Shown piece by piece: positions 51,278 through 60,675 of a stretch of 64,000 bases of DNA (positions are counted from its first letter, which is position 1; each line of letters starts with the position of its first letter). Source of the stretch: Candidatus Delongbacteria bacterium (GTDB lineage: Bacteria > CAIWAD01); NCBI GenBank assembly GCA_041675285.1, contig JBAYTZ010000018.1:8313-72312 (forward strand). Direction: 5' to 3'. Made by a program: the position numbers and the translations under genes. The notes under the pieces are model-generated. The model made no database searches. It saw only the letters and a list, made by a program, of their open reading frames with translations, and was not told where the DNA came from.

Positions 51278-54200
51278 CTATTGCAGCAGCATGAGCTTGA
51301 GCGTCGCGGACTGGCGGTGGCCGTCCGCGGTCTGCAGTTCCAGCCGCGCCAGGTAGAGACCGCTGGCCCGGCCCGCCGCGGTCCAGCTCAGGCGGCCGGC
51401 GCCCGCGGGCACCTCCCGGGCGGCCAGTTCCTCCACCAGTTGTCCGGCGAGGTTGTAGATGCCGCCGCGCAGCGTGCCCGGCCGCTCGGCGCGCCACTCC
51501 AGCACCGTGGTCGGATTGAAGGGATTGGGATGCGCGCCGCTGAGCGCGAAGCCGCGCTCCGGCCGTGTGGCGGGCGCGGGCTCCACGGCCGTCTCGCCGC
51601 GGCTCCAGGCCCCCAGGGCCTCCAGGCTCTCCCGCAGGTTGATCCCGTTGCCGATGTCGGCGATGCCCTCCAGGCCGAAGCCCAGGGTCAACAGCCCGCC
51701 CTCGCCGCACCACAGCTCCTCGGCGGCGCTGCCCGCCTGGTAGTTGTAGTAGTAGGCCTGGGGCGCCATGCAGTCCAGCAGGCCGGCCAGCACGTCCACC
51801 CGGGTCTGGTTGCCCGCGCCGCCGTTGAACAGGTACATGCGCCGGCCGGCGAAGATGCCCTCCGCCACCGTGTCCACGGCGTTGTTGTCGTAGACGCTGT
51901 CCACCAGGGCCAGGCCGCAGTATCCCGAGAGGTCCTCCGTGGACTGGGCCTCGGCGAAGTCCTGGCCCGTGAAGACCAGGTGCCCGCCATCCTGCCAGTA
52001 CGACGAGAGTCGCACCCACTCCTCGGGCTCCAGGGCCCGGCGGTTGTCCCCCGTGAACCAGACCACCAGACCGTAACCGCTGAGGTCGGCGGGCAGCGAG
52101 TCCGGCGTGGCCAGCTGGTAGTCCAGCGCGCCCGCCAGGGCCGTCTCGTACCACGTCTCATAGGTCGCGCCGCCGTCGTCGTCCACCAGCAGCAGCTCGG
52201 GGTGGCCGGCGGGGAAACTCTGGCTGAGTTCCAGGCTGCCGCCCGCCCAGGTCACGGTCAGCGTGATGGGCACCAGTCCCGAAATGCCGTCCAGCGTGCT
52301 GCCCCCCAGGGCCAGCTCGTCGCGGCCACCAAAGGCCAGCGGCGGCCGGACCACGGGACCGGCCAGCTCCACGTCGGGGTGGCCGCAGGAGAGGGACACG
52401 TCCAGCGCGCCGGAGGCCGCGCCCCGGTTGAACAGCTCGAAGGCCAGTTGGAAGGCGCCGCCGGCAGGGATGCGCTCCAGGGGCTGGCCGGCCTCGTCCA
52501 GCAGGCGCAGGTCCGAGCAGTGGATGTCTGTTGCGGGCGGGCTGTCCAGCCGGGTGGCGGGGCCGAGGATCCAGTCGTCGGGGTCCAGCTCCACGGCCAG
52601 GGGTTCGGCGTCCAACAGCAGCCGGTAGCCCTGCGCCGCCTGGTCGTTGGTCACGACCACCGTTTCCGTGGCCCCGCCCGCCATGGTCACGCGGCAGTCG
52701 ACGGGCATCGTGAAGGTCTGGCGCTCGGGCGTCTGGGCCTGGATGAGGCCCAGGTCCAGCCAGTAGTGGCCGGGCGTCCCGGCGGGCTCGGAGGTCCAGA
52801 AGTACTCGTAGTCCGGGTAGTACTGGCCCATGATCCACTCGTCGAAGAACCACTCCAGCGACGCGCCGTGCTCGGCCTCCATGAAGGCGCGGAACTCGTC
52901 CGTGGTGGCCGTGCGGTGATACGCCGGCTCGTTGGGCCCCAGGTAGGCGTGGACGGCGGCCCAGAAGGCCTCCTCGCCCATGACGTGGCGCAGCATGTGC
53001 ACGACCCAGCCGCCCTTGGAGTAGCTCAAGTTGCCGTCGAAGATGTTGTCGGTGGCGGGATTCTCGACGTAGATCGTGCCCGGGCCCAGGTACTCCTCGT
53101 AGTTCATGTACTCGTGCAGGGCCTCCGGGCCCAGGTAGTGCTCGAAGTGGATGGCCTCGCTATAGGTGGCCCAGCCCTCGTTGAGCCAGATGTGGTGGAA
53201 GGTGTCGCAGGTGATTTTGTCGCCGAACCACTGGTGCGCCAGTTCGTGGGCCACCACGGCCTCGTTGTAGAAGCCCATGGACGTGCAGGTCTGGTGCTCC
53301 ATGGCGCCGCCCCAGGTGTACTGGGCGTGGCCGTACTTCTCATTGCGGAAGGGATAGGTGCCGTAGCGGGTGGAGAGCGCGTCCAGCGAGGCCAGCCCGG
53401 ATTCCAGCACGAATTGCTGGTCGCCCGCGCTCAGGCCCCAGGACCAGTCGTGCATGGGCATGTCCTGGCCTTCCCAGCTCCAGACGGTCTCCGCGTGATT
53501 GTACTCGGTGACACAAAGCGAGACCAGATAGGTCACGATGGGCCAGCTCTCGTGCCACGTGAAGGTGCGCGTGCCGTCCTCGTTCAACACGTTGGAGCGC
53601 AGCACGCCGTTGCTCACCGCCGTGTTGAAGTCGTCGGTGGTGATGGCGAAGGTCAGGGAGTCCGCCTTGTCGCGCGTGTCGTCCTTGCAGGGCCACCAGC
53701 AGCGGGCGTCGAAGGGCTCGGCCTGGGTCGTGATGGTGTGCACGTTCTGCCCGGTCTGCACGTTGGCGCGCCAGGTGCTGAGCACGCCGCAGCCGTTGAA
53801 CTCGGCGAAGTACTGGATCTGCAGGCGGGCGGCCTGGCCCTCGGCCAGCGCGGCCGGCAGCTGCACGCTCAGCCGGTCGCCCTCGCGCTGGTAGTCCAGC
53901 TCCTGGCTGCCGTCGCTGACGCTGTTGAGGGTCAGGTTGGGCGCGGCGTGCAACTCGAGGACCTCCAGGCCGTCCAGCCGACTGATCAGCTCCATCTCCA
54001 CGAAGCCGTTCAGCAGGTCGTCGCCCTGGAAGACGGACACGGCCAGGTCGTAGAAGGTCACGTCGTACCAGGTCAGCGGATCGTCCTCGCGCAGGGCCTC
54101 GTCCAGCAACTGGGACGACTCGAGGCGCGCGGACTGCTTGCCCAGCCGGCAGGCCTCGCGGGCCTGGAGCACTGCCGCGCGGCCGGGCAGGGCCGTGGCG

Positions 54201-54334
54201 GGTGGCGCTCCCTGCCAGCCTTCGGTTTGAACTTCGTTCGGAAAGGAACTGCCGGCGGCGGCCGGCGCTGCCGATAAGAGCCAGGCGGCCAGGATCAAGA
54301 CCAGGGCCGGCCAGGGCGTGTGCGCGCGTTTCAT
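51278..54334 (-). CDS. Secreted M1-family metallopeptidase with T9SS-like C-terminal domain
   Basis: This is a 1018-residue secreted aminopeptidase-type protein. It has a signal (LVLILAAWLLSAAPAAAG), an M1 N-terminal beta-domain, then GGAMEHQ (the exopeptidase motif as GAMEH in place of GAMEN) and the zinc motif HELAHQWFGD with the distal NEGWATYSE glutamate. Beta-sandwich regions follow, with a segment like a Gly/Ala-rich class I domain (VWFTGDNRRALEPEE). The last about 80 residues are a sorting domain (AHPNPFNPTTVLEWRAE to LKLMLLQ). GGAGG precedes the ATG. Whether it trims peptides or proteins outside the cell is not known. Confidence 0.9.
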   Translation of the reverse strand: MKRAHTPWPALVLILAAWLLSAAPAAAGSSFPNEVQTEGWQGAPPATALPGRAAVLQAREACRLGKQSARLESSQLLDEALREDDPLTWYDVTFYDLAVSVFQGDDLLNGFVEMELISRLDGLEVLELHAAPNLTLNSVSDGSQELDYQREGDRLSVQLPAALAEGQAARLQIQYFAEFNGCGVLSTWRANVQTGQNVHTITTQAEPFDARCWWPCKDDTRDKADSLTFAITTDDFNTAVSNGVLRSNVLNEDGTRTFTWHESWPIVTYLVSLCVTEYNHAETVWSWEGQDMPMHDWSWGLSAGDQQFVLESGLASLDALSTRYGTYPFRNEKYGHAQYTWGGAMEHQTCTSMGFYNEAVVAHELAHQWFGDKITCDTFHHIWLNEGWATYSEAIHFEHYLGPEALHEYMNYEEYLGPGTIYVENPATDNIFDGNLSYSKGGWVVHMLRHVMGEEAFWAAVHAYLGPNEPAYHRTATTDEFRAFMEAEHGASLEWFFDEWIMGQYYPDYEYFWTSEPAGTPGHYWLDLGLIQAQTPERQTFTMPVDCRVTMAGGATETVVVTNDQAAQGYRLLLDAEPLAVELDPDDWILGPATRLDSPPATDIHCSDLRLLDEAGQPLERIPAGGAFQLAFELFNRGAASGALDVSLSCGHPDVELAGPVVRPPLAFGGRDELALGGSTLDGISGLVPITLTVTWAGGSLELSQSFPAGHPELLLVDDDGGATYETWYETALAGALDYQLATPDSLPADLSGYGLVVWFTGDNRRALEPEEWVRLSSYWQDGGHLVFTGQDFAEAQSTEDLSGYCGLALVDSVYDNNAVDTVAEGIFAGRRMYLFNGGAGNQTRVDVLAGLLDCMAPQAYYYNYQAGSAAEELWCGEGGLLTLGFGLEGIADIGNGINLRESLEALGAWSRGETAVEPAPATRPERGFALSGAHPNPFNPTTVLEWRAERPGTLRGGIYNLAGQLVEELAAREVPAGAGRLSWTAAGRASGLYLARLELQTADGHRQSATLKLMLLQ

Positions 54335-54482
54335 GTGGGCCTCCGGGAAGCGGAACGGAAGCGGGCCCCGGAGCGGGAACCCGCACGGCTTGGCGCACCA
54401 AGCTCACGAAGCGGGCAAGTTTCCGCAAGCGAAAGAGCTTGCAGGCTGCTAGGTTGACGCGGGAAAAGCGGGAGGACGGGCC

Positions 54483-55466
54483 ATGATCATCGTGACCGGC
54501 GGGGCGGGCTTCATCGGCAGTGCCGTGGTCTGGGAGCTGAACCGGCGCGGGGTGGACGACATCCTCATCGTGGACCGGCTGGGCACCACGGAGAAGTGGC
54601 ACAACCTGGCCAACCTGCGCTACAGCGAGTATCACCACAAGGACCAGTTCCTGCGCGATCTGCGCGCGGACGGCCTGCCGGCGGGCGTCACGGCCGTGAT
54701 CCACATGGGGGCCTGCAGCTCGACCACCGAGCGCGACGCCGATTACCTGATGTTCAACAACGTGCACTACAGCCGCGATCTGGCCCGCGCCTGCGCGGCC
54801 GCCGGCGTGCGCCTGGTCTACGCCTCCAGCGCGGCCACCTACGGCGACGGCTCCCAGGGCTACTCCGACGACCTGCAGAGCCTGGACCGCCTGCGGCCCC
54901 TGAGCATCTACGGTTACAGCAAGCACCTCTTTGACCTGTGGATGCGCCGCGAGGGCCTGCTGGACAACGCCGTGGGCTTCAAATTCTTCAACGTCTTCGG
55001 CGTGAACGAGTACCACAAGGGCGAGATGCGCTCCATGGCACTCAAGGCCTGGGAGCAGATCCACGAGCACCACCACGTCAAGCTCTTCGCCAGCCACCGC
55101 ACGGGCCACGCCGACGGCGGCGAGACCCGCGACTTCCTCTACGTGAAGGACGCCGTGCGCTGCGTGGCGGAGGCCCTGGAGCCCGCCATTCCGGGCGGGA
55201 TCTACAACCTGGGGACGGGCCGGCCGCGCTCCTTCCGCGACATGGTGCACGCGGTGTTCGCCGCGCTGGGCCGCGAACCCGACATCGACTGGGTGGCCAT
55301 GCCGATGGAACTGCGCGACCAGTACCAGTACTACACCTGCGCCGAGATGGACAAGGCCCGCGCCGTGGGCCTCAGCGTGCCCGCCACGCCGCTGGAGGAG
55401 GCCATCGCCGACTACGTCAAGGGCTACCTGGAGCGCACCCGCGCCCACCTGGGCAGCGAGGGCTGA
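54483..55466 (+). CDS. hldD: ADP-L-glycero-D-manno-heptose 6-epimerase
   Basis: HldD inverts C6 of ADP-D-glycero-D-manno-heptose to make the donor for inner-core lipopolysaccharide. This 327-residue protein begins with IIVTGGAGFIGSAVV (NADP loop at residues 6-12) and carries the HldD hallmark MGACSSTTERDADYLM. The catalytic Tyr/Lys pair is in YGYSKHLFD, followed by FKFFNVFGVNEYHK and the substrate motif GGETRDFLYVKD. It shows that the organism makes heptose-containing lipopolysaccharide. It has no close operon partner and ends with a terminator. Confidence 0.95.
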   Translation: MIIVTGGAGFIGSAVVWELNRRGVDDILIVDRLGTTEKWHNLANLRYSEYHHKDQFLRDLRADGLPAGVTAVIHMGACSSTTERDADYLMFNNVHYSRDLARACAAAGVRLVYASSAATYGDGSQGYSDDLQSLDRLRPLSIYGYSKHLFDLWMRREGLLDNAVGFKFFNVFGVNEYHKGEMRSMALKAWEQIHEHHHVKLFASHRTGHADGGETRDFLYVKDAVRCVAEALEPAIPGGIYNLGTGRPRSFRDMVHAVFAALGREPDIDWVAMPMELRDQYQYYTCAEMDKARAVGLSVPATPLEEAIADYVKGYLERTRAHLGSEG

Positions 55467-55775
55467 GGCGCGAACCAGTGAGTTGATTTCATAGGGGAGG
55501 GCCGACGCCCTCCCTTTTTGTGGGCTGTCTGGCCGCTTGCCGGGCGGGGCCTGTCGCCGTCGTTCCCGGATCTGGCTGATGGAAGGTCGAACCGGTTGAC
55601 CGGCAACGAATTCGTTCCCCAGTCCCTCTGGTTCGCCCCATTGGTTGACTTGTTAAGAAATCCCACCTTTTGACAGCCGAAGCCGGGCCCCGCGCGGGGT
55701 CCGCTCCCAATCAGCCAACCGCCGGGAACCCCGCGTGCGAAATGCGGCCGGACCCGGCTCGCCAAGGAGGATCCG
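55467..55775. other. Spacer between hldD and the serC-like gene
   Basis: It holds the hldD terminator at 55495-55519. The rest has TTGACTTGTTAAGAAATCCC near 55644 and TTTTGAC near 55668, possibly promoter parts of the serC-serA-DUF1015 unit. No coding frame or further repeat is seen. Confidence 0.4.
55495..55519 (+). terminator. Intrinsic terminator of hldD
   Basis: GGGAGGGC-CGAC-GCCCTCCC is a perfect 8-bp stem followed by TTTTT. Confidence 0.93.
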
Positions 55776-56852
55776 ATGGCACATAAGAAGCTCTTCATCC
55801 CCGGACCCGTCGATGTCCGGCCGGATGTGTTGGCCGCCATGGCCACGCCCATGATGGGTCACCGCAGCAAGGACGCCAGCGCCCTGCAGCGCGCGATCTC
55901 CGAGAAGCTCCAGCAGGTCTTCCAGACCCGCGAGCAGATCCTGCTCTCCACCTCCTCGGGCTCGGGCCTGATGGAGGGCTCCATCCGCTCCTTCACCCAG
56001 AAGGGCGTGGCCGTCTTCAGCGTGGGCGCCTTCGGCAAGCGCTGGTACGAGATGGCCGTCCAGAACGGCAAGACCGCGGACTTGTTCGAGGTGCCCCAGG
56101 GCCAGCACACCACCGCCGAGGCCGTGGAGGCCGCCCTGGCCACGGGCAAGTACGACACCTTCACCATCACGCACAACGAAACCTCCAGCGGCGTGATGAA
56201 CCCCGTCGCCGAGATCGCCGAAGTGCGCCGGCGTTATCCCGACGTGCTCTGGCTGATGGACGCCGTCTCGAGCATGGGCGGCGCACCCATCGCCGTGGAC
56301 GAGCTGGGCGTGGACTGCTGCATCACCAGCAGCCAGAAGGCCCTGGCGCTGCCCCCCGGCTTGGCCGCCTGCAGCGTCACCAAGCGCGCCATCGAGCGCG
56401 GCCGCACGGTCAAGGAGCGCGGCTTCTACTTCGACATGGTCCAGCTCTACGACTTCATCTTCAAGAAGGACTACCAATACCCGTCCACGCCCACCCTGAG
56501 CCACATGTTCGCGCTGAACCTCCAGCTGGACCTAATGCTCTCCGTCGGCCTGGAGGCCTACTGGAAGCGCCACGAGGAAAACATGAAGCTCACGCGCGAG
56601 TGGGCGGCCAAGCACTTCCGCCTGCTGGTGGAGGAGAAGTACGCCAGCCGCACCGTCACCGTGGTGCACAACACGCGCGAGCTCAACATCAGCGACCTGA
56701 ACAAGGCGCTGGGCGAGCGCGGCTACCAGATCGCCAACGGCTACGGCGACCTGAAGGACAAGACCTTCCGCATCGCGCACATGGGCTGGCGCACGCGCGA
56801 GGAGCTGGAAGGCCTGTTCGGGCAGATGGAAGAGATCCTGGGTCTCAAGTAG
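55776..56852 (+). CDS. serC: Phosphoserine aminotransferase (class V aminotransferase)
   Basis: This is a 358-residue class V PLP aminotransferase. Opening FIPGPVDVRPDVLAAM and MMGHRSKD are family motifs; the PLP-lysine string is CCITSSQKALALPPG (Lys near residue 188), and a substrate-binding FRIAHMGWRT lies at the end. The gene 10 bp downstream is a SerA-like dehydrogenase, followed by DUF1015, a context used for serine synthesis in FCB-type bacteria, so SerC is favoured over serine-glyoxylate aminotransferase. AAGGAGG precedes the ATG. Confidence 0.82.
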   Translation: MAHKKLFIPGPVDVRPDVLAAMATPMMGHRSKDASALQRAISEKLQQVFQTREQILLSTSSGSGLMEGSIRSFTQKGVAVFSVGAFGKRWYEMAVQNGKTADLFEVPQGQHTTAEAVEAALATGKYDTFTITHNETSSGVMNPVAEIAEVRRRYPDVLWLMDAVSSMGGAPIAVDELGVDCCITSSQKALALPPGLAACSVTKRAIERGRTVKERGFYFDMVQLYDFIFKKDYQYPSTPTLSHMFALNLQLDLMLSVGLEAYWKRHEENMKLTREWAAKHFRLLVEEKYASRTVTVVHNTRELNISDLNKALGERGYQIANGYGDLKDKTFRIAHMGWRTREELEGLFGQMEEILGLK

Positions 56853-56862
56853 GAGTCGCCAC

Positions 56863-57777
56863 ATGGCACGCATTCTCTTGAACGACGGCCTCGACGCGGC
56901 CGCCGTGCAGGCCCTGAAGGACAAGGGCCACGACGTGGACACCACCCACTACGAGGGCGACGAGCTCAACTCCCAGCTGAAGAGCGCCGACGCGGTGGTC
57001 ATCCGCAGCGCCACCAAGCTGCGCGAGCCCAACATCGACGCGGCCCTGGCCGGCGGCAAGCTGAAGCTGATCATCCGCGGCGGCGTGGGCATCGACAACA
57101 TCGACCACGTCTACGCCCGCGCCAAGGGCATCGAAGTCCGCAACACGCCCACCGCCTCCAGCGCGGCCGTGGCCGAGCTGGCGCTGGCCCACATGTTCGC
57201 CGTCAGCCGCTTCATCGCGCACAGCAACGTCAGCATGCGCCAGGGCGAGTGGAACAAGAAGCAATACAAGGGCACCGAGCTGGGTGGCGCCACGCTGGGG
57301 ATCATCGGCATCGGGCGCATCGGCCAGGAACTGGGCAAGCGCGCCCAGGCCCTGGGGATGAGCGTCGTCTACACTGACCTGCCCGGCGTGGTCTGGGACC
57401 AGCCCGGTGCCAGGCGCGTGGAGTTGCCCGAATTGCTGGCCCAAAGCGATTACCTCAGCCTGCACGTGCCGTTCGACAAGGCCAAGGGCGCGCTGCTGGG
57501 CGCGGCCGAATTCGCCGTGATGAAAAAGGGCGTGCGGCTGGTGAACTGCAGCCGCGGCGGCGTGGTGGACGAGGCCGCCCTGCTGGACGCGCTGAACAGC
57601 GGCCAGGTGGCGGGCGCGGGCATCGACGTCTACGCCGAGGAGCCGACCAAGAACCAGACCCTGCTGAACCATCCCAACGTCAGCGCGACGCCGCACATCG
57701 GCGCGGAGACCAAACAGGCCCAGACGCGCATCGGCGCCGAGGTGGTAGCCATTCTCACCGAACGGCTGGGGGGCTGA
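56863..57777 (+). CDS. serA: D-3-phosphoglycerate dehydrogenase (short form)
   Basis: SerA oxidises 3-phosphoglycerate as the first step of serine synthesis. This 304-residue protein has the NAD loop GIIGIGRIGQELG and the catalytic motifs RGGVGIDNIDH, SRGGVVDEAAL and the His region of NVSATPHIGAET. It lacks the C-terminal ACT regulatory domain, as short SerA enzymes do, so feedback by serine is not expected. It is encoded directly between serC and DUF1015. Confidence 0.92.
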   Translation: MARILLNDGLDAAAVQALKDKGHDVDTTHYEGDELNSQLKSADAVVIRSATKLREPNIDAALAGGKLKLIIRGGVGIDNIDHVYARAKGIEVRNTPTASSAAVAELALAHMFAVSRFIAHSNVSMRQGEWNKKQYKGTELGGATLGIIGIGRIGQELGKRAQALGMSVVYTDLPGVVWDQPGARRVELPELLAQSDYLSLHVPFDKAKGALLGAAEFAVMKKGVRLVNCSRGGVVDEAALLDALNSGQVAGAGIDVYAEEPTKNQTLLNHPNVSATPHIGAETKQAQTRIGAEVVAILTERLGG

Positions 57778-57779
57778 GC

Positions 57780-59030
57780 ATGGCGGTCTTCACCCCCTTC
57801 CAGGGCTTCCGGCCCCGCGCCGAGTTGGCGGCGCGCGTGGCCTGCCGGCCCTATGACGTGCTCAATTCCGCCGAGGCCCGGCTGGAGGCCGAGGGCAACC
57901 CCCACACCTTCCTGCACGTGGACAAGTCGGAGATCGACCTGCCCGCGGACGTGGACCTCTACGACGACCGCGTCTACGCCAAAGCCCGCGAGAACCTGGA
58001 CCGCTTCATCGCCCTGGGTGTGCTGATCCAGGACGACACGGACTGCTTCTACATCTATCGCCAGCACATGGACGGCCGCGTCCAGACCGGCTGGGTGGGC
58101 TGCTGCAGCGTGGACGACTATCTGACGGACGTGATCCGCAAGCACGAGCACACGCGCGCCGACAAGGAGAAGGACCGCATCCGGCACGTGGACGAGTGCG
58201 ACGCCAACGTGGGGCTGGTCTTCCTCACCTATCGCGGCCAGGCCCGGCTGGACCAGATCGCCGAGCAGTGGACGGAGAGCCGCCCGCCGGTCTATGACTT
58301 CGAGTCCGGCGGCGTGCGTCACCAGTGGTGGGTGCTGGACGACGCCAAACTGCAGGCGGAAGTCACGGCGGGCTTCGCCAAGGTCAAGAACCTCTACGTG
58401 GCCGACGGCCACCACCGCAGCGCCAGCGCGGCCAAGGTGGGCGAGCAGCGCCGGGCGGCCAATCCGAAGCACACGGGGGACGAGGAGTACAACCGCTTCC
58501 TGGCGGTCTGCTTCCCCAGCGACCAGCTGCACATCATGGACTACAACCGCCTGATCAAGGACCTGGGCGGCCGCACGCCCCAGCAGTTCCTGGCGGACCT
58601 GGAGCGCGCTTTCATGGTGGAGCCCGCCGGCGAGCGCGGCGCGCCCTGCAAGCCCGCGGAGCGCGGCAACTTCGGCCTCTATTTGGAAGGGTGCTGGTAC
58701 CGGCTGACGGCCCGCCCCGAGGTGGTGCCGGCGGACGATCCGGTGGCCTGCCTGGACGTGGCCGTGCTGCAGAAGAACCTGCTCACCGACATGCTGGGCA
58801 TCACGGATCCGCGCACGGACAAGCGGCTGGATTTCGTGGGCGGCATCCGCGGGCTGGCCGAGCTGGAGCGGCGCGTGGACGAGGACGGCTTCGCCTGCGC
58901 CGTGGCCATGTATCCCACGTCCATCGACGACCTGATGGCTGTGGCCGACTCGGGCCAGGTCATGCCGCCCAAGAGCACCTGGTTCGAGCCCAAGCTCTAC
59001 AGCGGGCTGGTGGTGCACCGGCTGAGCTGA
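57780..59030 (+). CDS. DUF1015 family protein
   Basis: This is a 416-residue cytoplasmic protein. The typical opening VFTPFQGFRPRAELAARVAC, followed by YDVLNSAEAR and NPHTFLHVDKSEI, and the strings KHEHTRADKEKDR and VADGHHRSASAAK identify DUF1015. Its biochemical role is not established; the DGHHR region suggests nucleotide or metal binding. It is coupled to serC-serA (2-bp gap), which points to a link with serine metabolism, for example phosphoserine turnover or serine kinase-type activity. A terminator follows. Confidence 0.88.
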   Translation: MAVFTPFQGFRPRAELAARVACRPYDVLNSAEARLEAEGNPHTFLHVDKSEIDLPADVDLYDDRVYAKARENLDRFIALGVLIQDDTDCFYIYRQHMDGRVQTGWVGCCSVDDYLTDVIRKHEHTRADKEKDRIRHVDECDANVGLVFLTYRGQARLDQIAEQWTESRPPVYDFESGGVRHQWWVLDDAKLQAEVTAGFAKVKNLYVADGHHRSASAAKVGEQRRAANPKHTGDEEYNRFLAVCFPSDQLHIMDYNRLIKDLGGRTPQQFLADLERAFMVEPAGERGAPCKPAERGNFGLYLEGCWYRLTARPEVVPADDPVACLDVAVLQKNLLTDMLGITDPRTDKRLDFVGGIRGLAELERRVDEDGFACAVAMYPTSIDDLMAVADSGQVMPPKSTWFEPKLYSGLVVHRLS

Positions 59031-59043
59031 ATCTGTTGACCGA

Positions 59044-59070
59044 AAGGCCGGGGAAACCCGGCCTTCTTTT
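59044..59070 (+). terminator. Intrinsic terminator of the serine operon
   Basis: AAGGCCGGG-GAAA-CCCGGCCTT is a perfect 9-bp stem with a tetraloop, followed by CTTTT. Confidence 0.92.
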
Positions 59071-59101
59071 GGGGACACGCACCGAGAATCGTGAGGCTGT
59101 C

Positions 59102-60607
59102 ATGGCCGACGTTCATCACCGATGGAATCGACATGCCGGCACCATCAGGTGGCTCCTGGGTGGCCTGTGGTTGACCGGGATCGCCTGGGCCGCCGCTCCC
59201 ACCACCATCTGCGTGGATGTCGCCTCGTGTCCCGCCACCATCCATGTACAGCGTCTCGAGATGAATCAGCCCGTGGTTTGGGAGGGCGTTGTGGATGTCA
59301 TCCTTCCCCGGGGGCCTTTCGAGATGGAGCTGAGCAATCCTTGGGGCATGAACCCGGTGTCGATGGAGGTGAGCGCCGCTGACCTCGCCCTCGACAGCAT
59401 GTCCATGGATTTGTGGTTGTCGGATGGCTTGGCGTCCATGAGCAGACAGCGGATTCCCATTCATGGGAGAAGGTTGCTCGATGAGGCATCCCAGCTGATT
59501 CAACATCACAGGTTGGTCGTGCATAGCGACTCCAATAGGAGCGCGATTCTGCGGCGGCTAGACGACACGCTCCGTGAGGAAGGGGACCGTTCTCCCTGGA
59601 CGTGGACGGGCGATCTGTGGCAAGGTGATTTGCCCACCGCTGTGGGGCGGTTGCTGTCCAGCTGGCGGGAATCAGGACTGCAAATGCGGGAGCCGATCAC
59701 CCTGCATGGAATGTGCGGGAAGGCGGGGCGGAAGTCGATCCACATTCGGGGGATTGCGAGGGAGTTGCTCGGTTCCCACGTGTATGCGACGACTGTGGAG
59801 AACTCACCGCGCACGGTGAACGCGGTGGCCAAACGTTGCGTGACCAATCAGGGCGAACGTGAGCTAGTCATGTCGAAGTGGGCGGACCTTCGATCCTCCG
59901 CATCAAGGAAGAGCCACGTGAAGTTCTGGCCCTTGGGATCTGATTGGCCCGAGTACCAGGAGGAGTGGGGCCAATTGTCCCTGGACCCACCTCTGCTATC
60001 CGGTGCGCTGCGATCCCGAATCGAGCCGGGCGGCACCGTGAGCTGGGGCGTGGACTCCACGGAATGGAAGTGGGACAAGGTGGTCCGGGACTCCCAGAAG
60101 CGGGGCATGGCCGGTACGACCGTAGCCAGCCTGGACATGGTGGCAGGTCTCCCGGGTCAAGATGACCGCCGCATCCTCCCCTATGAACACCACGTCCTTG
60201 AGTCCTTTGCCTTGCGCGATTGGCTGGTGGCCGGGCGGATCGACCGGCTCCCAATGGGAGACTCAGGGATTTTCCGTTACCCTTGGTTCTGTCACACGAT
60301 GGGGACGCGGGACTACACGGCGCTCGAGCTGGGAGCCGTGACAGGACTTGATGCCGCTCGCCAAGTGTTCCAGGAAACACGCGCTGGTGAACCCGTGTGG
60401 CACTTGGATGTGCAGTTCACCAACACGGAAGACACCCCGTTGGAGTTCACTTGGCGTGAGATCCAGGGCCACACGCGGTGGACCCTGTTGGAAAGCGAGC
60501 CTGCCGCACGGGCCGGCGCCAACGGCTTGGCCCTGGACGTTCCCGTGAGGGTGCCCGCCCGTGGCATTGCCCATCTCAATGCGGTACTTGGCGTCCGCAA
60601 GGACTGA
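59102..60607 (+). CDS. Exported protein of unknown function, atypical composition
   Basis: This is a 501-residue protein with a signal peptide (WLLGGLWLTGIAWAA). I recognise no domain. The mature part holds a mixed alpha/beta sequence with many Trp (WTWTGDLWQGDLPTA, SWGVDSTEWKWDKVV) and two conserved-looking cysteines (VASCPATIH, LHGMCGKAG). A beta-rich end (EPVWHLDVQFTNTEDTPL) may be an Ig-like fold. Its codons use A/T in third positions more than most neighbours, which suggests later acquisition or fast change. GAGG precedes the ATG. Confidence 0.62.
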   Translation: MADVHHRWNRHAGTIRWLLGGLWLTGIAWAAAPTTICVDVASCPATIHVQRLEMNQPVVWEGVVDVILPRGPFEMELSNPWGMNPVSMEVSAADLALDSMSMDLWLSDGLASMSRQRIPIHGRRLLDEASQLIQHHRLVVHSDSNRSAILRRLDDTLREEGDRSPWTWTGDLWQGDLPTAVGRLLSSWRESGLQMREPITLHGMCGKAGRKSIHIRGIARELLGSHVYATTVENSPRTVNAVAKRCVTNQGERELVMSKWADLRSSASRKSHVKFWPLGSDWPEYQEEWGQLSLDPPLLSGALRSRIEPGGTVSWGVDSTEWKWDKVVRDSQKRGMAGTTVASLDMVAGLPGQDDRRILPYEHHVLESFALRDWLVAGRIDRLPMGDSGIFRYPWFCHTMGTRDYTALELGAVTGLDAARQVFQETRAGEPVWHLDVQFTNTEDTPLEFTWREIQGHTRWTLLESEPAARAGANGLALDVPVRVPARGIAHLNAVLGVRKD

Positions 60608-60675
60608 TCCATTGTGCGCTTGGCAGCGCCCATACCAAGAACGACCTTTCCCGCCCTCACCGGCAGGAGATGTTC

